DNA from: an uncultured Erysipelotrichaceae bacterium
GTDB lineage: Bacteria; Bacillota_I; Bacilli_A; Erysipelotrichales; Erysipelotrichaceae
NCBI GenBank assembly: GCA_947569705.1
Contig: CANOSP010000008.1
Span: 1 to 64,000, forward strand
DNA: 64,000 nucleotides
Direction: 5' to 3'
The position numbers were made by a program, and so were the translations under genes. This document shows positions 47,599 through 57,300 of this stretch, piece after piece. The notes under the pieces are model-generated. The model did not search any database. It saw nothing but the letters and a program-made list of their open reading frames with translations, and was not told the DNA's origin. The stretch's first letter is position 1. Each line of letters opens with the position of its first letter.

Positions 47599-48324
47599 AT
47601 GACAAATAAAAAAGATTCTATTATTGAATACATTTTAACCCGAATTCAAAATAAACTTTATTCTCCCGGACAAATGATCGCATCGGAAGCTGAATTCTGC
47701 CGCATGTTTCAAGTATCCAGAATGACTGTCAGAAAAGCATTTGATGAATTGGTCGCGGAAGGTACCTTATATAAAGAAAAAGGCAGAGGAACCTTTGTTT
47801 CTCAAAAACCGCGCTACAGTGAATTTCAATGCGGCTTCGGCTTTAAGCAGGAAGCACTGCGCCGCGGCTTTATCCCTTCTACTAAGAATGCCGAAATCAC
47901 TTTGATAAAGGCGAATCAAAATTTGGCCGAAAAACTGCAGATCAAAGAAGATGATTTCCTGTGAGAAGTAAAACGGATTCGCTGCATCAATGACAAGCCA
48001 GTCATTTATGTCCATGAATATTATATACATGCCCAATGTGATGATCTTACGATTGCGATTGCCAATGAATCCATCTATGATCATTTAGCGGAAAAAGGCA
48101 TCAGCTTTGCCTTCGGTGATCAGCGTATGGAAGCTGTGCTTTGTCCCGATAATATTGCGGCTGCCCTGCACATATCGCCGAAACATCCGGTCATTTTAAT
48201 GTCAGTACTCGCGTATATGAAAAACGGAACCCCGTTTAATTACGGCTTGGAATACTATGTCAGCGATCAGCTGCCGCTGATTCAATCTGTTTATAATAAA
48301 AATAATCACTCACTGACGGATTAA
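47599..48324 (+). pseudogene. GntR/HutC-family regulator interrupted by one TGA
   Basis: A 241-codon regulator: winged-helix DNA-binding domain (about 1-70; SRMTVRKAFDELVAEG is the recognition helix region) and UTRA ligand-binding domain (about 90-240). Codon 122 is TGA (47962-47964). Both sides are in the same frame and otherwise intact: ...KEDDFL, stop, EVKRIRCINDKPV. HutC relatives often have Trp or Tyr here, so a single TGG-to-TGA change would explain it. GGAGG stands 6-7 bases upstream of the ATG. Divergent from the ceramidase-like operon, it is the probable regulator of that operon. A 121-residue DNA-binding fragment may still be made. Confidence 0.85.
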
Positions 48325-48344
48325 CAATAAGGAGTGATTTTTTA
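48304..48344 (+). terminator. Terminator of the GntR/HutC gene
   Basis: AATCACTC and GAGTGATT (48304-48311, 48332-48339) form an 8-bp stem with a 20-base loop, followed by T residues. The left arm lies inside the last codons of the gene. Confidence 0.65.
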
Positions 48345-48352
48345 TGTACATT

Positions 48353-49309
48353 TTACATAGATAAGACGATACTTAATACATAAGACGCCAAAATCAAAAT
48401 ACAGCACGGCAAAACGATCCAACGGCTTTTCTTAAAGCGAATGATCAAGTATGCCATAAGTGAGGAAGCAGCACCGAAGTATAACAGATTCAATGCCTGC
48501 GGTTCTGAGATAAAAATACTGCCTTTGTTGTAAACGAGATCGGCAAAGCATAAAATCGTAAAGTTAAACAAATTACTGCCGACAATATTGCCGAATGACG
48601 CATTGTAATTTTTCATGCGAACCAAATTGATCGATGCGCTCAATTCCGGCAGTGATGTCGCCACCCCTAAGAAAATTGCCCCGGCAACCGTAGCGCCGAG
48701 TCCAAGCTCTTCGGCAACGCGATCGGTCACATGCGTCAACAGGATACTGACACATACCAATGCCGCACTGTACAGAACAAAACGAACAATGACCTGTCCG
48801 ACGCTCAATCGACAGTTGTCTTCATTTTCATTTTCCGCACTTTCATCGTTTTTCATAAACAGCACATTAATGCCGTAAACCGCAAGAATCAATATACTCA
48901 TAAGATTGACATTACAGAGACCGAGTGAGATCTCAATCGGCTTTAACATTGCCATAAAAGCCAATGCGTACATGATTAAACCGTAAATGATGGTGGATTT
49001 ATGTGTTTTGCTTAAGCTTGATCGTCGATAGCTCTGATAGGTGAATAATATCAATGCACCGATCACGCATAGATTAAATACATTACTGCCGAATATATCA
49101 CCTTGTACCAGCTGCGGACGATCCAGTGCCAGCACTGCCGTTAAGGCTGTGAATAATTCCGGCAATGAAGTGACCGCCGCCAACATCACCCCGCCGATAA
49201 AGGCACCTGATAAATTGGTTTTGCGATCTAACACATCCACATAGTAGGATAAACGAATTGCCAGTAATACAACAGATATTGCTAAAACAAAGTAAACAAG
49301 ATAGATCAT
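48353..49309 (-). CDS. CaCA-family cation exchanger, Mn2+-riboswitch controlled
   Basis: A 318-residue membrane exchanger with about ten helices. Both alpha-repeats are visible: AAVTSLPEL with GDIFGSNVFN (about 44-79), and GVATSLPEL with GNIVGSNLFN (about 215-253). The acidic loop between halves (about 150-165, NDESAENENEDN) is cytoplasmic. It belongs to the YrbG-like branch that swaps Ca2+ for Na+ or H+. Because its leader is a yybP-ykoY riboswitch, which senses Mn2+ in other bacteria, Mn2+ export is a reasonable inference. GAAGGAG lies 8 bases upstream of the ATG. Confidence 0.9.
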   Translation of the reverse strand: MIYLVYFVLAISVVLLAIRLSYYVDVLDRKTNLSGAFIGGVMLAAVTSLPELFTALTAVLALDRPQLVQGDIFGSNVFNLCVIGALILFTYQSYRRSSLSKTHKSTIIYGLIMYALAFMAMLKPIEISLGLCNVNLMSILILAVYGINVLFMKNDESAENENEDNCRLSVGQVIVRFVLYSAALVCVSILLTHVTDRVAEELGLGATVAGAIFLGVATSLPELSASINLVRMKNYNASFGNIVGSNLFNFTILCFADLVYNKGSIFISEPQALNLLYFGAASSLMAYLIIRFKKSRWIVLPCCILILASYVLSIVLSM

Positions 49310-49323
49310 AGTATCACTCCTTC

Positions 49324-49443
49324 AAAAAAAATAGACTCATGCCTAGTATGGCATAAGTCTTGTTTATTAAGGCTAAAACCAGAAATTTTTTCGGTTGTTG
49401 GCTTAACCACGCAGTGACCTGCGCAAACTACTCCCTTAGCTTC
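49324..49443 (-). ncRNA. yybP-ykoY-type (Mn2+) riboswitch with terminator
   Basis: On the minus strand the leader carries the conserved AAGGGAGTAG (49430-49439) near its start and CAAGACTT (49355-49362) at its end, the two most conserved strands of yybP-ykoY aptamers, with paired stems between. The 3' strand also forms an 11-bp terminator stem (49333-49343 with 49350-49360, one G-T pair) followed by T8. Aptamer and terminator thus compete for AAGACTT, which is the usual ON-switch design of this class. Confidence 0.82.
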
Positions 49444-49446
49444 TAT

Positions 49447-49474
49447 ATCATAACACGGATTGTGTCAGTGTCAA
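49447..49474 (-). promoter_or_regulatory. Sigma-A promoter of the riboswitch transcript
   Basis: Perfect TTGACA and TATGAT are separated by 16 bases on the minus strand. The -35 begins 7 bases after the dut stop codon. Confidence 0.75.
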
Positions 49475-49481
49475 GCTTTTT

Positions 49482-49991
49482 TTACTTTCCGCTGCTTCCC
49501 AGTTTTCCATCCATGCGCTCAGAACGAATTTCCAGTAAATCCTCATAGCTGATTTCTTCACTCACAAGCGCCGGTACTTCTAAGATCAAAGCCTGACAGA
49601 TCGCTTTTTCATAAGGGATCATGCGATAAGGAAGCTGTGCTTTCGGCAGCTGTGCTTCACTTATGTGTTCCTTGGCGATCACAAGAATATGGTCCGCATT
49701 CAAATTAGATACGGGACACATATACTCTCCGCGATATCCGCTGTCAATCACGCCGCTGCGCTGAGCGATATTCTTTGTTCCGGTACTGCCGCGTTCCTTT
49801 AACAGCACCACATAGCGCTTGGAAAACGCCGATGCGATTCCCAACGGGATCATTTTGACTTGATGCGGTTCTATCATGATATAATCCTCGTCAAAACACG
49901 GATATAAATCATAACCTGCGTCTTCATCACGCTTACTCGGAATTACTGCCTGCGGCTTTACTTTAGCCCAATAAATTAAATGTTCTTTCAT
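49482..49991 (-). CDS. dut: dUTPase family protein
   Basis: A 169-residue trimeric-type dUTP diphosphatase, which hydrolyses dUTP to dUMP and keeps uracil out of DNA. Motifs in order: EDAGYDLYP (about 23), KERGSTGTK (about 65), GVIDSGYRGEY (about 80), ICQALILEVP (about 131), and the C-terminal RMDGKLGSSGK (about 158), which resembles the motif 5 arm. Motif 3 keeps the Asp-Ser/Gly-Tyr core. An extra acidic segment lies before motif 5. It overlaps dacA by 4 bases (ATGA). No terminator follows, so reading into the riboswitch gene is possible. Confidence 0.85.
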   Translation of the reverse strand: MKEHLIYWAKVKPQAVIPSKRDEDAGYDLYPCFDEDYIMIEPHQVKMIPLGIASAFSKRYVVLLKERGSTGTKNIAQRSGVIDSGYRGEYMCPVSNLNADHILVIAKEHISEAQLPKAQLPYRMIPYEKAICQALILEVPALVSEEISYEDLLEIRSERMDGKLGSSGK

Positions 49992-51271
49992 CTTCTCACC
50001 TTCCTTTGTCTTTTTCTTAATCTGCGTCGTTTGATTCTGCGATAGGTTCTTACAATTCGCGGCTTACCGATAAAAAAGATCAGCGTCAAAACGGAGAACA
50101 CAATCACAAAGGTGTAGAACCACCATGCATGAAGCGTGTAATCAATCCAGTTGCGTTTTACCGGCTGCTTTGCATATAAAGGATATACATGCTTTGCCTT
50201 AATGCTCGGCGAGGAAATCTGCAGCTGCGCAATCGCTTCCTCAGTATCAATCGGCGCAATAATTGTATCCATAAGAATTGTTTCTTCCAATTCTTCGCCT
50301 TTGCGCACCAGCATGGTAATATCATCATGCAGAACACTTTGTACATCATCAGCTTTCCCATACGTTACCGGTAAGATACGAACCGGATCATTTGCTTGAT
50401 ACACCGTTTTTGTTTCAAACTGTTCATGAATAAAGCTATGTATCGTATTGGCATCCTTATAATGCTGCATCGTTGAAAAATCATTGCCTGCATAACCGGT
50501 GATCGCAATATATTCCGCGCCGTCTACCTTCATTAACGATGCCAAGCACAAGCCGCCCTCTAATGTATAACCGGTTTTAGAGCCGATTAACAACTGAGGA
50601 TCATATTGGAGAATTTCCATAATGCTTCGCTTCGTATGATCGAAATGCATCGCCCCGTCGGCACTTGTATATTCATCGGCCGTAAATATTTCATAAAAGG
50701 TCTTATTTTTTAATGCTGTTTCTAATATTTTTGCCATATCGGCTGTGGTGGAATAATGGTTGTCGTGATGAAGACCGGTCGTATTCATAAAATGCGTATG
50801 TTCCAGCTTTAATTCCGCCGCTTTTTCATTCATCAGCTTCACAAAGCCTTCCTCGCTGCCCGCCACATGCTTTGCCACCGCTCGTGCCGCATCGGCGCCG
50901 CTCGGCAACATCGTACCGTATAGTAAATCAATCAGCTGTGCTTTATCATCGATATTATATCCGGCAACACTCGCACCTTCCTTTTCCAACCCCTCAAAAA
51001 TATCCTTGCCTAACACTACCTCTTTATGCAGATCATCGATATGCTCCAAGGCAACTAAGGTTGTCATGATTTTAGTCAAAGAAGCCGGATACATCTGTTC
51101 ATGCGCTTTCTGTTCATAGATTGCACTGTGTTCATTTAAACTGTATATTGTCACATATTTGCTTTCAACCTGTAATTCTTCCTCTTTTGCCGAAGTCTGC
51201 GGCAGTATCGTTTGGATCAATAATAAGGTCAAAAAACAAATGCTGATGATTATCTTATGAAACTTTTTCAT
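49988..51271 (-). CDS. dacA: D-alanyl-D-alanine carboxypeptidase (PBP5/DacA family)
   Basis: A 427-residue low-molecular-mass penicillin-binding protein that trims peptidoglycan pentapeptides. Signal or anchor helix at about 7-25; SxxK motif SLTK near 65; second motif PSGAD near 122; KTG motif GSKTGYT near 232; a beta-rich C-terminal domain (about 260-370), then a membrane helix (about 387-407) and a very basic tail. The second motif reads S-G-A rather than S-x-N. The C-terminal hydrophobic anchor is unusual only in being a full helix with a long Arg/Lys tail. The start ATG is preceded by a weak GGAGTG. Confidence 0.9.
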   Translation of the reverse strand: MKKFHKIIISICFLTLLLIQTILPQTSAKEEELQVESKYVTIYSLNEHSAIYEQKAHEQMYPASLTKIMTTLVALEHIDDLHKEVVLGKDIFEGLEKEGASVAGYNIDDKAQLIDLLYGTMLPSGADAARAVAKHVAGSEEGFVKLMNEKAAELKLEHTHFMNTTGLHHDNHYSTTADMAKILETALKNKTFYEIFTADEYTSADGAMHFDHTKRSIMEILQYDPQLLIGSKTGYTLEGGLCLASLMKVDGAEYIAITGYAGNDFSTMQHYKDANTIHSFIHEQFETKTVYQANDPVRILPVTYGKADDVQSVLHDDITMLVRKGEELEETILMDTIIAPIDTEEAIAQLQISSPSIKAKHVYPLYAKQPVKRNWIDYTLHAWWFYTFVIVFSVLTLIFFIGKPRIVRTYRRIKRRRLRKRQRKVRR

Positions 51272-51423
51272 TCCATCACTCCATAGTTATTATTATACCA
51301 TAGCTTACCATTTTATTGATTCTTTTTTTAAAAATTACCATATTTTCACATTGTCTGACGGTACTGTTACCAACGCTTAAGAAAAAAAACAATTTTCAAT
51401 TTCAAACAATGGATAATTTCACA

Positions 51424-51451
51424 TAAAAAATTGCAGGCGGTAAAACCTGCA
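51424..51451 (-). terminator. Terminator of the recG-rnc operon
   Basis: TGCAGG and CCTGCA (51432-51437, 51446-51451) form a stem with an 8-base loop followed by six T residues on the minus strand. Confidence 0.8.
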
Positions 51452-51458
51452 TACTTTT

Positions 51459-52142
51459 CTATTTAACCATTTTTTCAAATGCCGCTTTCGCCGCTGCCTG
51501 TTCGGCGCGCTTTTTGCTTGTACCGATCCCTGTTCCGAGCACTATGTCTTCCAACAGCACATTCATTTCAAATTCCGGACAGTTACTCGGCCCTTCCATA
51601 CGAACAAGTTCATAATGTACGGTTTGTCTTGTGTCCGCCTGTACATATTCCTGAAGCTTGGTCTTATAGTCAATCAGTGCTTCACTTTTAGGAGAGGTGA
51701 TGGCGGGTGTCAATACTTGTTCTAAGATAATATCAACCGCATACATCCCTTGATCAATAAACAATGCGCCTAACAATGCTTCAAACATATCCGCTAACAG
51801 CGAATCACGATTTCGACCGCCGTTTCGCTCTTCTCCCGCGCCTAACAATAAATATTTTCCCAAGCCGAGCTTACGATTATAATCAGCCAGTGCTTCTTCG
51901 CATACAAGCTGGGAGCGCAAAGTCGTCATTTGTCCTTCGCTTAATAAAGGACGAATGGAGAACAGTTTTTTGGATGACCACAGCTGCAGCACCGCATCGC
52001 CCATAAACTCTAAGCGCTCATTGTCTCGTTTGACCCAGCGATGCTCGTTTGCGTAGGACGAATGCGTTAATGCTTCCTTGATCATTTGTTTATTATTATA
52101 CTCGATTGACTGTGATTCCAGCCATTCAAAAATTGTGTCCAT
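51459..52142 (-). CDS. rnc: Ribonuclease III
   Basis: A 227-residue double-stranded-RNA endonuclease that processes rRNA and other transcripts. The catalytic signature ERLEFMGDAVLQL lies near residue 37, and the second acidic site near 110 (DMFEALLGALF). The C-terminal dsRBD (about 155-225) ends with the KKRAEQAAAKAAFE helix. I choose the ATG at 52142 with GAGAGGAAG about 9 bases upstream; earlier in-frame starts lack good sites. It lies 31 bases after recG, same operon. Confidence 0.93.
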   Translation of the reverse strand: MDTIFEWLESQSIEYNNKQMIKEALTHSSYANEHRWVKRDNERLEFMGDAVLQLWSSKKLFSIRPLLSEGQMTTLRSQLVCEEALADYNRKLGLGKYLLLGAGEERNGGRNRDSLLADMFEALLGALFIDQGMYAVDIILEQVLTPAITSPKSEALIDYKTKLQEYVQADTRQTVHYELVRMEGPSNCPEFEMNVLLEDIVLGTGIGTSKKRAEQAAAKAAFEKMVK

Positions 52143-52173
52143 GGTATTCTTCCTCTCTTTCATCAAGCGTATA

Positions 52174-54177
52174 TCAATCGACATAAGCGCCTGATTTTAA
52201 TTGTTCATTAATATATTTTTGTACTTGCGGATACTGCTCCAAATGTTTCCACAACTCGTATGCATCATCACGTGCCACCTCTAAAATATTCGCATCTTGA
52301 ATCACATCGCCTAAAATAAATCCCGGCACACCGCTTTGCCGCGTACCCAATATATCACCCGGTCCGCGCAGCGCAAGATCATAGCGAGCAATTTCAAAAC
52401 CGTCACATGTCTGTTCCAGCACTTTTAACCGCCGCAGACTGTCCGGCTCCTTTGTCGCACTTAACAGAAAGCATGTTCCTTGTTGATCCCCTCTGCCGAC
52501 TCTGCCGCGCAGCTGATGAATCTGTGACAAGCCGAAACGATGCGCATCATAAATGACCATAATGTTAGCACTCGGCACATCGACACCGACCTCAATCACC
52601 GTAGTCGATACAAGAATCTGTATGTTCTGTGCTTTAAACTCACGCATAACATCATCTTTTTCCTGTGCGCTCATTTTACCGTGGAGCAGCGCAATCGTAT
52701 ACTTTTTACCGAGTGATGACTTCATACCTTCATAGATTTCCGTGACATTTTTCACATTTGTTTCTTCATTTTTTTCAATCGCAGGACATACGACGTAGCA
52801 CTGATTGCCTTCATCGATCAGGCGCAAAATCTTCGGCAGCACCGGACCCATGGATGAGGATGAAACAAGCTCGGTCGTAATCGGCATCCTGCCCTTCGGC
52901 AGCTCCTGTATCGTCGATACATCCATATCACCGTATAAAGACAGAGCCAAAGTTCTCGGAATCGGGGTGGCACTCATCAGTAAAAAATCTACCTTATCAC
53001 CTTTTTCAATCAGCTTACGGCGCTGTCCGACACCGAAGCGGTGCTGCTCATCAGCGACCACCATGCCCAGATCATAGAACTTCACATCCTCTTGAAACAA
53101 CGCATGAGTACCGACAAGAATATCAACTTCATTCTCTGCCAATCGCTTACGCAGTGCTGTTTTTTCTGATGCTTTTAACGAGGAGTATAGTACCTCTACC
53201 TGAACATCAAAATCCTGAAACAATTTACGCAGGCTGTTCGCATGTTGCTTTGCCAAAATTTCTGTCGGCGCCATTAAAGCAGCCTGTTTGTGTGCCAATA
53301 TACATGCATACATTCCGAACGCAGCCACGAGTGTTTTACCGCATCCGACATCTCCCTGCAACATCCGATACATGACTTTTTCACTCATTAAATCAGTCAA
53401 TATGTCTTCAATTGCAGTCTGTTGATCCTTGGTGAGCTGAAAGGACAGGCTGTTCTTTAATTCCCATACATCCGCTGATTGAAACTGTTTCGCATGTCCT
53501 TTCACAACATGTGCTTCCTGTTCCTTCATCGCCTGCATAATCAGCTGAAAACGCAAAAACTCTTCATATTTTAAATGACGCAGTGCCTGTTTGACACTTT
53601 CATGATCACTTGGATGATGGATAAAATAGATCGCTTCTTTACGTGAAATTAAACGATATTTGCGGCGATAGTCCTCAGGTACAAAATCAGTGATTTCACC
53701 ACCAACAGCTTTCCATGCTTTTTCAATATAGCTTCTGATGTCACGCTGCGTAATACCTTCTTTTACATTATAAACAGGTGTCATGCCAAGCTGTTCTTTC
53801 AGCGGCTTAAAATTATATTGCAAGGCTGTAATACGATTTTTTCCTTCATATTTACCGATAATCGTAATTGATTCGTTTAGTTTAAATTGTGATACCCACG
53901 GCCGATTAAACAATGAAATATCAAATTCACCGTCTTTATTTAACAGCTTAAATTTCGTCATTGAGCGCTTTCCGCCTAATCGAATTACTCTCGCTCTTGT
54001 AATGATCAAACCGGATAAAGCTACTTTATCATCTTTTTGCCATTGTTCATAAGGAAGTGCTTCAATAGTTTCATAACGGAACGGATAGTAGGTCAAAAGA
54101 TCTTGAACATGATAAATATTCAATGTCGCCAACAGCGCTTGTTTTTTATCTGAAATTCGTAATGTTGAAAGTTCCAT
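52174..54177 (-). CDS. recG: ATP-dependent DNA helicase RecG
   Basis: A 667-residue branch-migration helicase that rescues stalled forks. The N-terminal wedge OB domain lies at about 50-140. Helicase motifs: GDVGCGKT (about 280), DEQHRFG (about 381), SATPIPRT (about 410) and QLRGRVGRGDQ (about 565). The C-terminal RecG signature GPGDILGTRQSG is near 617. I start at 54177, where AAAGGACGGG precedes the ATG; an in-frame start 75 bases earlier lacks a site. Length is normal. Confidence 0.94.
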   Translation of the reverse strand: MELSTLRISDKKQALLATLNIYHVQDLLTYYPFRYETIEALPYEQWQKDDKVALSGLIITRARVIRLGGKRSMTKFKLLNKDGEFDISLFNRPWVSQFKLNESITIIGKYEGKNRITALQYNFKPLKEQLGMTPVYNVKEGITQRDIRSYIEKAWKAVGGEITDFVPEDYRRKYRLISRKEAIYFIHHPSDHESVKQALRHLKYEEFLRFQLIMQAMKEQEAHVVKGHAKQFQSADVWELKNSLSFQLTKDQQTAIEDILTDLMSEKVMYRMLQGDVGCGKTLVAAFGMYACILAHKQAALMAPTEILAKQHANSLRKLFQDFDVQVEVLYSSLKASEKTALRKRLAENEVDILVGTHALFQEDVKFYDLGMVVADEQHRFGVGQRRKLIEKGDKVDFLLMSATPIPRTLALSLYGDMDVSTIQELPKGRMPITTELVSSSSMGPVLPKILRLIDEGNQCYVVCPAIEKNEETNVKNVTEIYEGMKSSLGKKYTIALLHGKMSAQEKDDVMREFKAQNIQILVSTTVIEVGVDVPSANIMVIYDAHRFGLSQIHQLRGRVGRGDQQGTCFLLSATKEPDSLRRLKVLEQTCDGFEIARYDLALRGPGDILGTRQSGVPGFILGDVIQDANILEVARDDAYELWKHLEQYPQVQKYINEQLKSGAYVD

Positions 54178-54307
54178 CTGTTCCCGTCCTTTTATCCGTT
54201 CTGTATGTATTTCTGTTATCGTTATTGTATCACAGCCGGCTGAGTTTCTCAATCATTCTACTGCGATCGATATGCAATTTATCCGTATAAAAGCAAGCAA
54301 TAAATGA

Positions 54308-54343
54308 AAAGAACCAAAAAAGCAAATTGTTTTTTGATTCTTT
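54308..54343 (-). terminator. AT-rich terminator of the right surface-protein gene
   Basis: AAAGAACCAAAAAA and TTTTTTGATTCTTT form a 14-bp stem (one G-T pair) with an 8-base loop. The T-run is within the stem rather than after it. Confidence 0.55.
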
Positions 54344-54357
54344 ATTAGTTTTATAAG

Positions 54358-57300
54358 TTATTGTTTCAGAGAATGAGAATATTTGATCAGACAATACAGT
54401 ACACATAATATCATTCCTACATATAAGTTAATATCTGTTTCATCCCCCGTATTTGCCCCGCCGATACTTGTAATCGGGTTATAATAACCTTTTACCGATG
54501 TGTATGGTTCATCAGGATTCTTCGGTGTTGTATCATCTTTAGCAGGTTCTTCAGGCTTTTCAGGTTCTTTGGTGTTACCGAATATCATGGTATCAAATGG
54601 GAATTCGCCGTCTATATTCTTTTCCGGTTTCCATTCGGTTATTTCTTTGAGATTTGCGTCAGGCTTACCATCATCATTCGTGTCTACATTCACATCCGGT
54701 TTGCCGTCTCCGTCACCGTCGATATTCATATCAGGAATGCCATCCCCATCAATATCTACATTTAAATCAGGGACTCCGTCATTATCGAGATCAAGATTAA
54801 GATCAGGGTATCCGTCTCCGTCTGAATCTACATTTAATTCAGGTTTGATGTCTTCCTTATTAATACTGTCGTAAGTAAATGTACCTGAAGAATAATTCTT
54901 ATTCGGTTTCCAGTCATGAATCACAGCGATATTAACGATTGGATTCTTTCCGTCTTTTGAGATATTGATATGTGGTTTGAAATCGCCTTTATTATCAATG
55001 TTGATGTTTGGAATACCATCTCCATCTGTATCAATATTGATTACTGCTTTGACACTTGTTCCTGTACAATATTCTTCCAAAATATTGTTATCAGAATCTG
55101 CTTTGACACACTTCGTTGGCTTCCAATCTGTTTTCTTTAGAATCACTAAATTCAGATCAGGCTTTCCATCATTGTCTGTATCGATATTTAAGTCAGGTTT
55201 TCCATCACCGTCACTATCAATGTTTAAGTCGGGGATACCATCATAATCTCTGTCTCCGTTAATTACGATCCATTTACTTTCATCATTCCGATCTTTCCAT
55301 TTAATGTTTAAATCAGGACATCCATCTCCGTCCGGATCATTGAAGTCAGGTTTCCCATCTCCGTCCACATCGACATCAATTTTCTTCAATTCTACTTCAT
55401 GACAGCTTTCGGTATTTGTATTACCGGCGTTGTCTGTCGGTATCACACATACTTTATACTTTCCGACTGTTTCACTGATCGTAATACTTGCTTTTTCTTT
55501 TGTGACAATCAATTTCCCCTCTTTCATCAGTTCTTCACCTGATCGAGCAAGTGTATCTAACTTATATACCTTATAGCTGATTTCCTTAGTTCCGCTGACT
55601 TTTAAGTCATCTTTCGCATCACTTGTTGTGACTTCAAATGAGGTTCCCGGTTTAAAGAAGATGCCGCCGCTGATTTTATTGATAATATCTTGGAGCTTAT
55701 TGTTTGTATCTTTGGCTTTTATCGTTTTGACCTTTGGTGCAGTTTTATCAATCTTAATGATTTCTTGTTTTTCCTTTGTGATTGCGCCACTGTCCTTTTT
55801 CATCCAAAAGCTTTGGTTTATTTCGCCTTCTTTTGTGACTGTGACTTGGTTTGGTTTCCATGTGCTTTGATCAAGAGACAAGTTGATATATTCATTGTGA
55901 TCACTGATGATATTAACTGCTTGATTCGTCCACTTGCCTTCATATGCAGTGTTATTTCCGTCATTGATTTCTAAATGATACCAGTCATCTTCAATGTTTT
56001 CTTCCTTAATGGTGAGTGTTCCCTCTTTAAACTTAAAACTATAATTCGGATAAGTCTTGTTTAAAGTATTCGCATCTCCCTTGATCAGATAGTTCCCTGC
56101 ATTACTGTTGGTTTTCGCTGTCGTGCTTAGCTTAATATCATTGGCTTGGATTACATCCTGTACTCCGTTCCATGTGACTAATTGATTCTTAAAATCTTGA
56201 TAGGTTAATGGTGGATTTTGTTCTCCTTTAAGTTTCTCTTTGTCATCAATCGTTATTGTGATGCTTTTCGGCAATACTGTGACTTGCACTTTTTTACTTA
56301 ACGGTGATTCTCCGTCTGCCGTTCTTGTCACTGTGATTGTCGTTTTCGTTGTGCCGCTGTATTTCAATGCATCAAACTCAGCGATATTACCGTTTACCGT
56401 CGGATTTGATACATATGTTGTATCATCAATCTCAAAGGTGTATTGCACATTCGTACTGTCCGCATCGAATTGTGTACTCTTGATTGTAAAGTGATCGCCA
56501 TACATGATCTTACCCGGACTTGTGATTGCCAGTACATTCTCATCAGGTCCCATGATATGAATCGTTCCGTCAGCTTCCGCTACTTTGTAGTTTCGATCCA
56601 TTGGCTTCGTCGCATGGATCTTTATGTCTTTCGGACTTGATTCTGTATAATCATATTCGATTGTTTTATTGTCATTCGTCCATGCGATAGAGCCATCTTC
56701 GTTACTGTCTACCTCAATTAATATATCCCCTGATGTATCGACAACGCCGTCTACTTCAACCACCGGTGCGACACTTCCGCTCCCGTTCACTACATAGATC
56801 GGATCATCTGCGAATGTAATTACTCTTGTGCCTTTATCAATATTGATTGGTAATTCGATTATCTTATCTGCATAATTTCCTGTAGGATCATGACTCGTTG
56901 CCTGTACGATTACCTTTCCCATTTGGCTGTTTTGACTCGCATTCAGAATCGTCACTAAACCGCTTGCATCTACCGAGATCACATCAGTGGGACTTCCTGC
57001 TTTCAGTTGATAGCTTACTGTGCTTCCGGTTGGGTTTCCTGCCGTATATAATTGGAACGTCTTGTTTGGATCATAAACTTCTTTTTTGGCACTGTAATTA
57101 CTTCCCGATTTCGGAAGTTCATTTCCGGCATTGTCCGTATAAATGAAGTTTTGCGCTCCTGCCGTTACTGTAAAAGTTAGTTCTGCATAAGCATCTGCTT
57201 GTCCTGCGGCTCCTTGTTTCTCTGCCACAATCGTTACTGTTCCGACTCCGTGGATTGTGACTGCTCCACTGTTTTCATTGATTTCTATTACATTCGTTGA

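Noticed and set aside
47599-48324. TGA read as Trp (recoded genetic code)
   Set aside because: TGA is a normal stop in the window, for example at the end of ntpD and of the ceramidase-like gene directly before the next start codon; Trp is encoded by TGG throughout.
54500-55246. Long plus-strand frames rich in Ser/Pro/Gly opposite the surface gene
   Set aside because: They are antisense shadows of the Asp-rich repeat tract; no ribosome binding sites.
54640-55385. CRISPR-like repeat pattern
   Set aside because: Unit spacing and protein phase show it is a coding repeat; no identical repeats with unique spacers.
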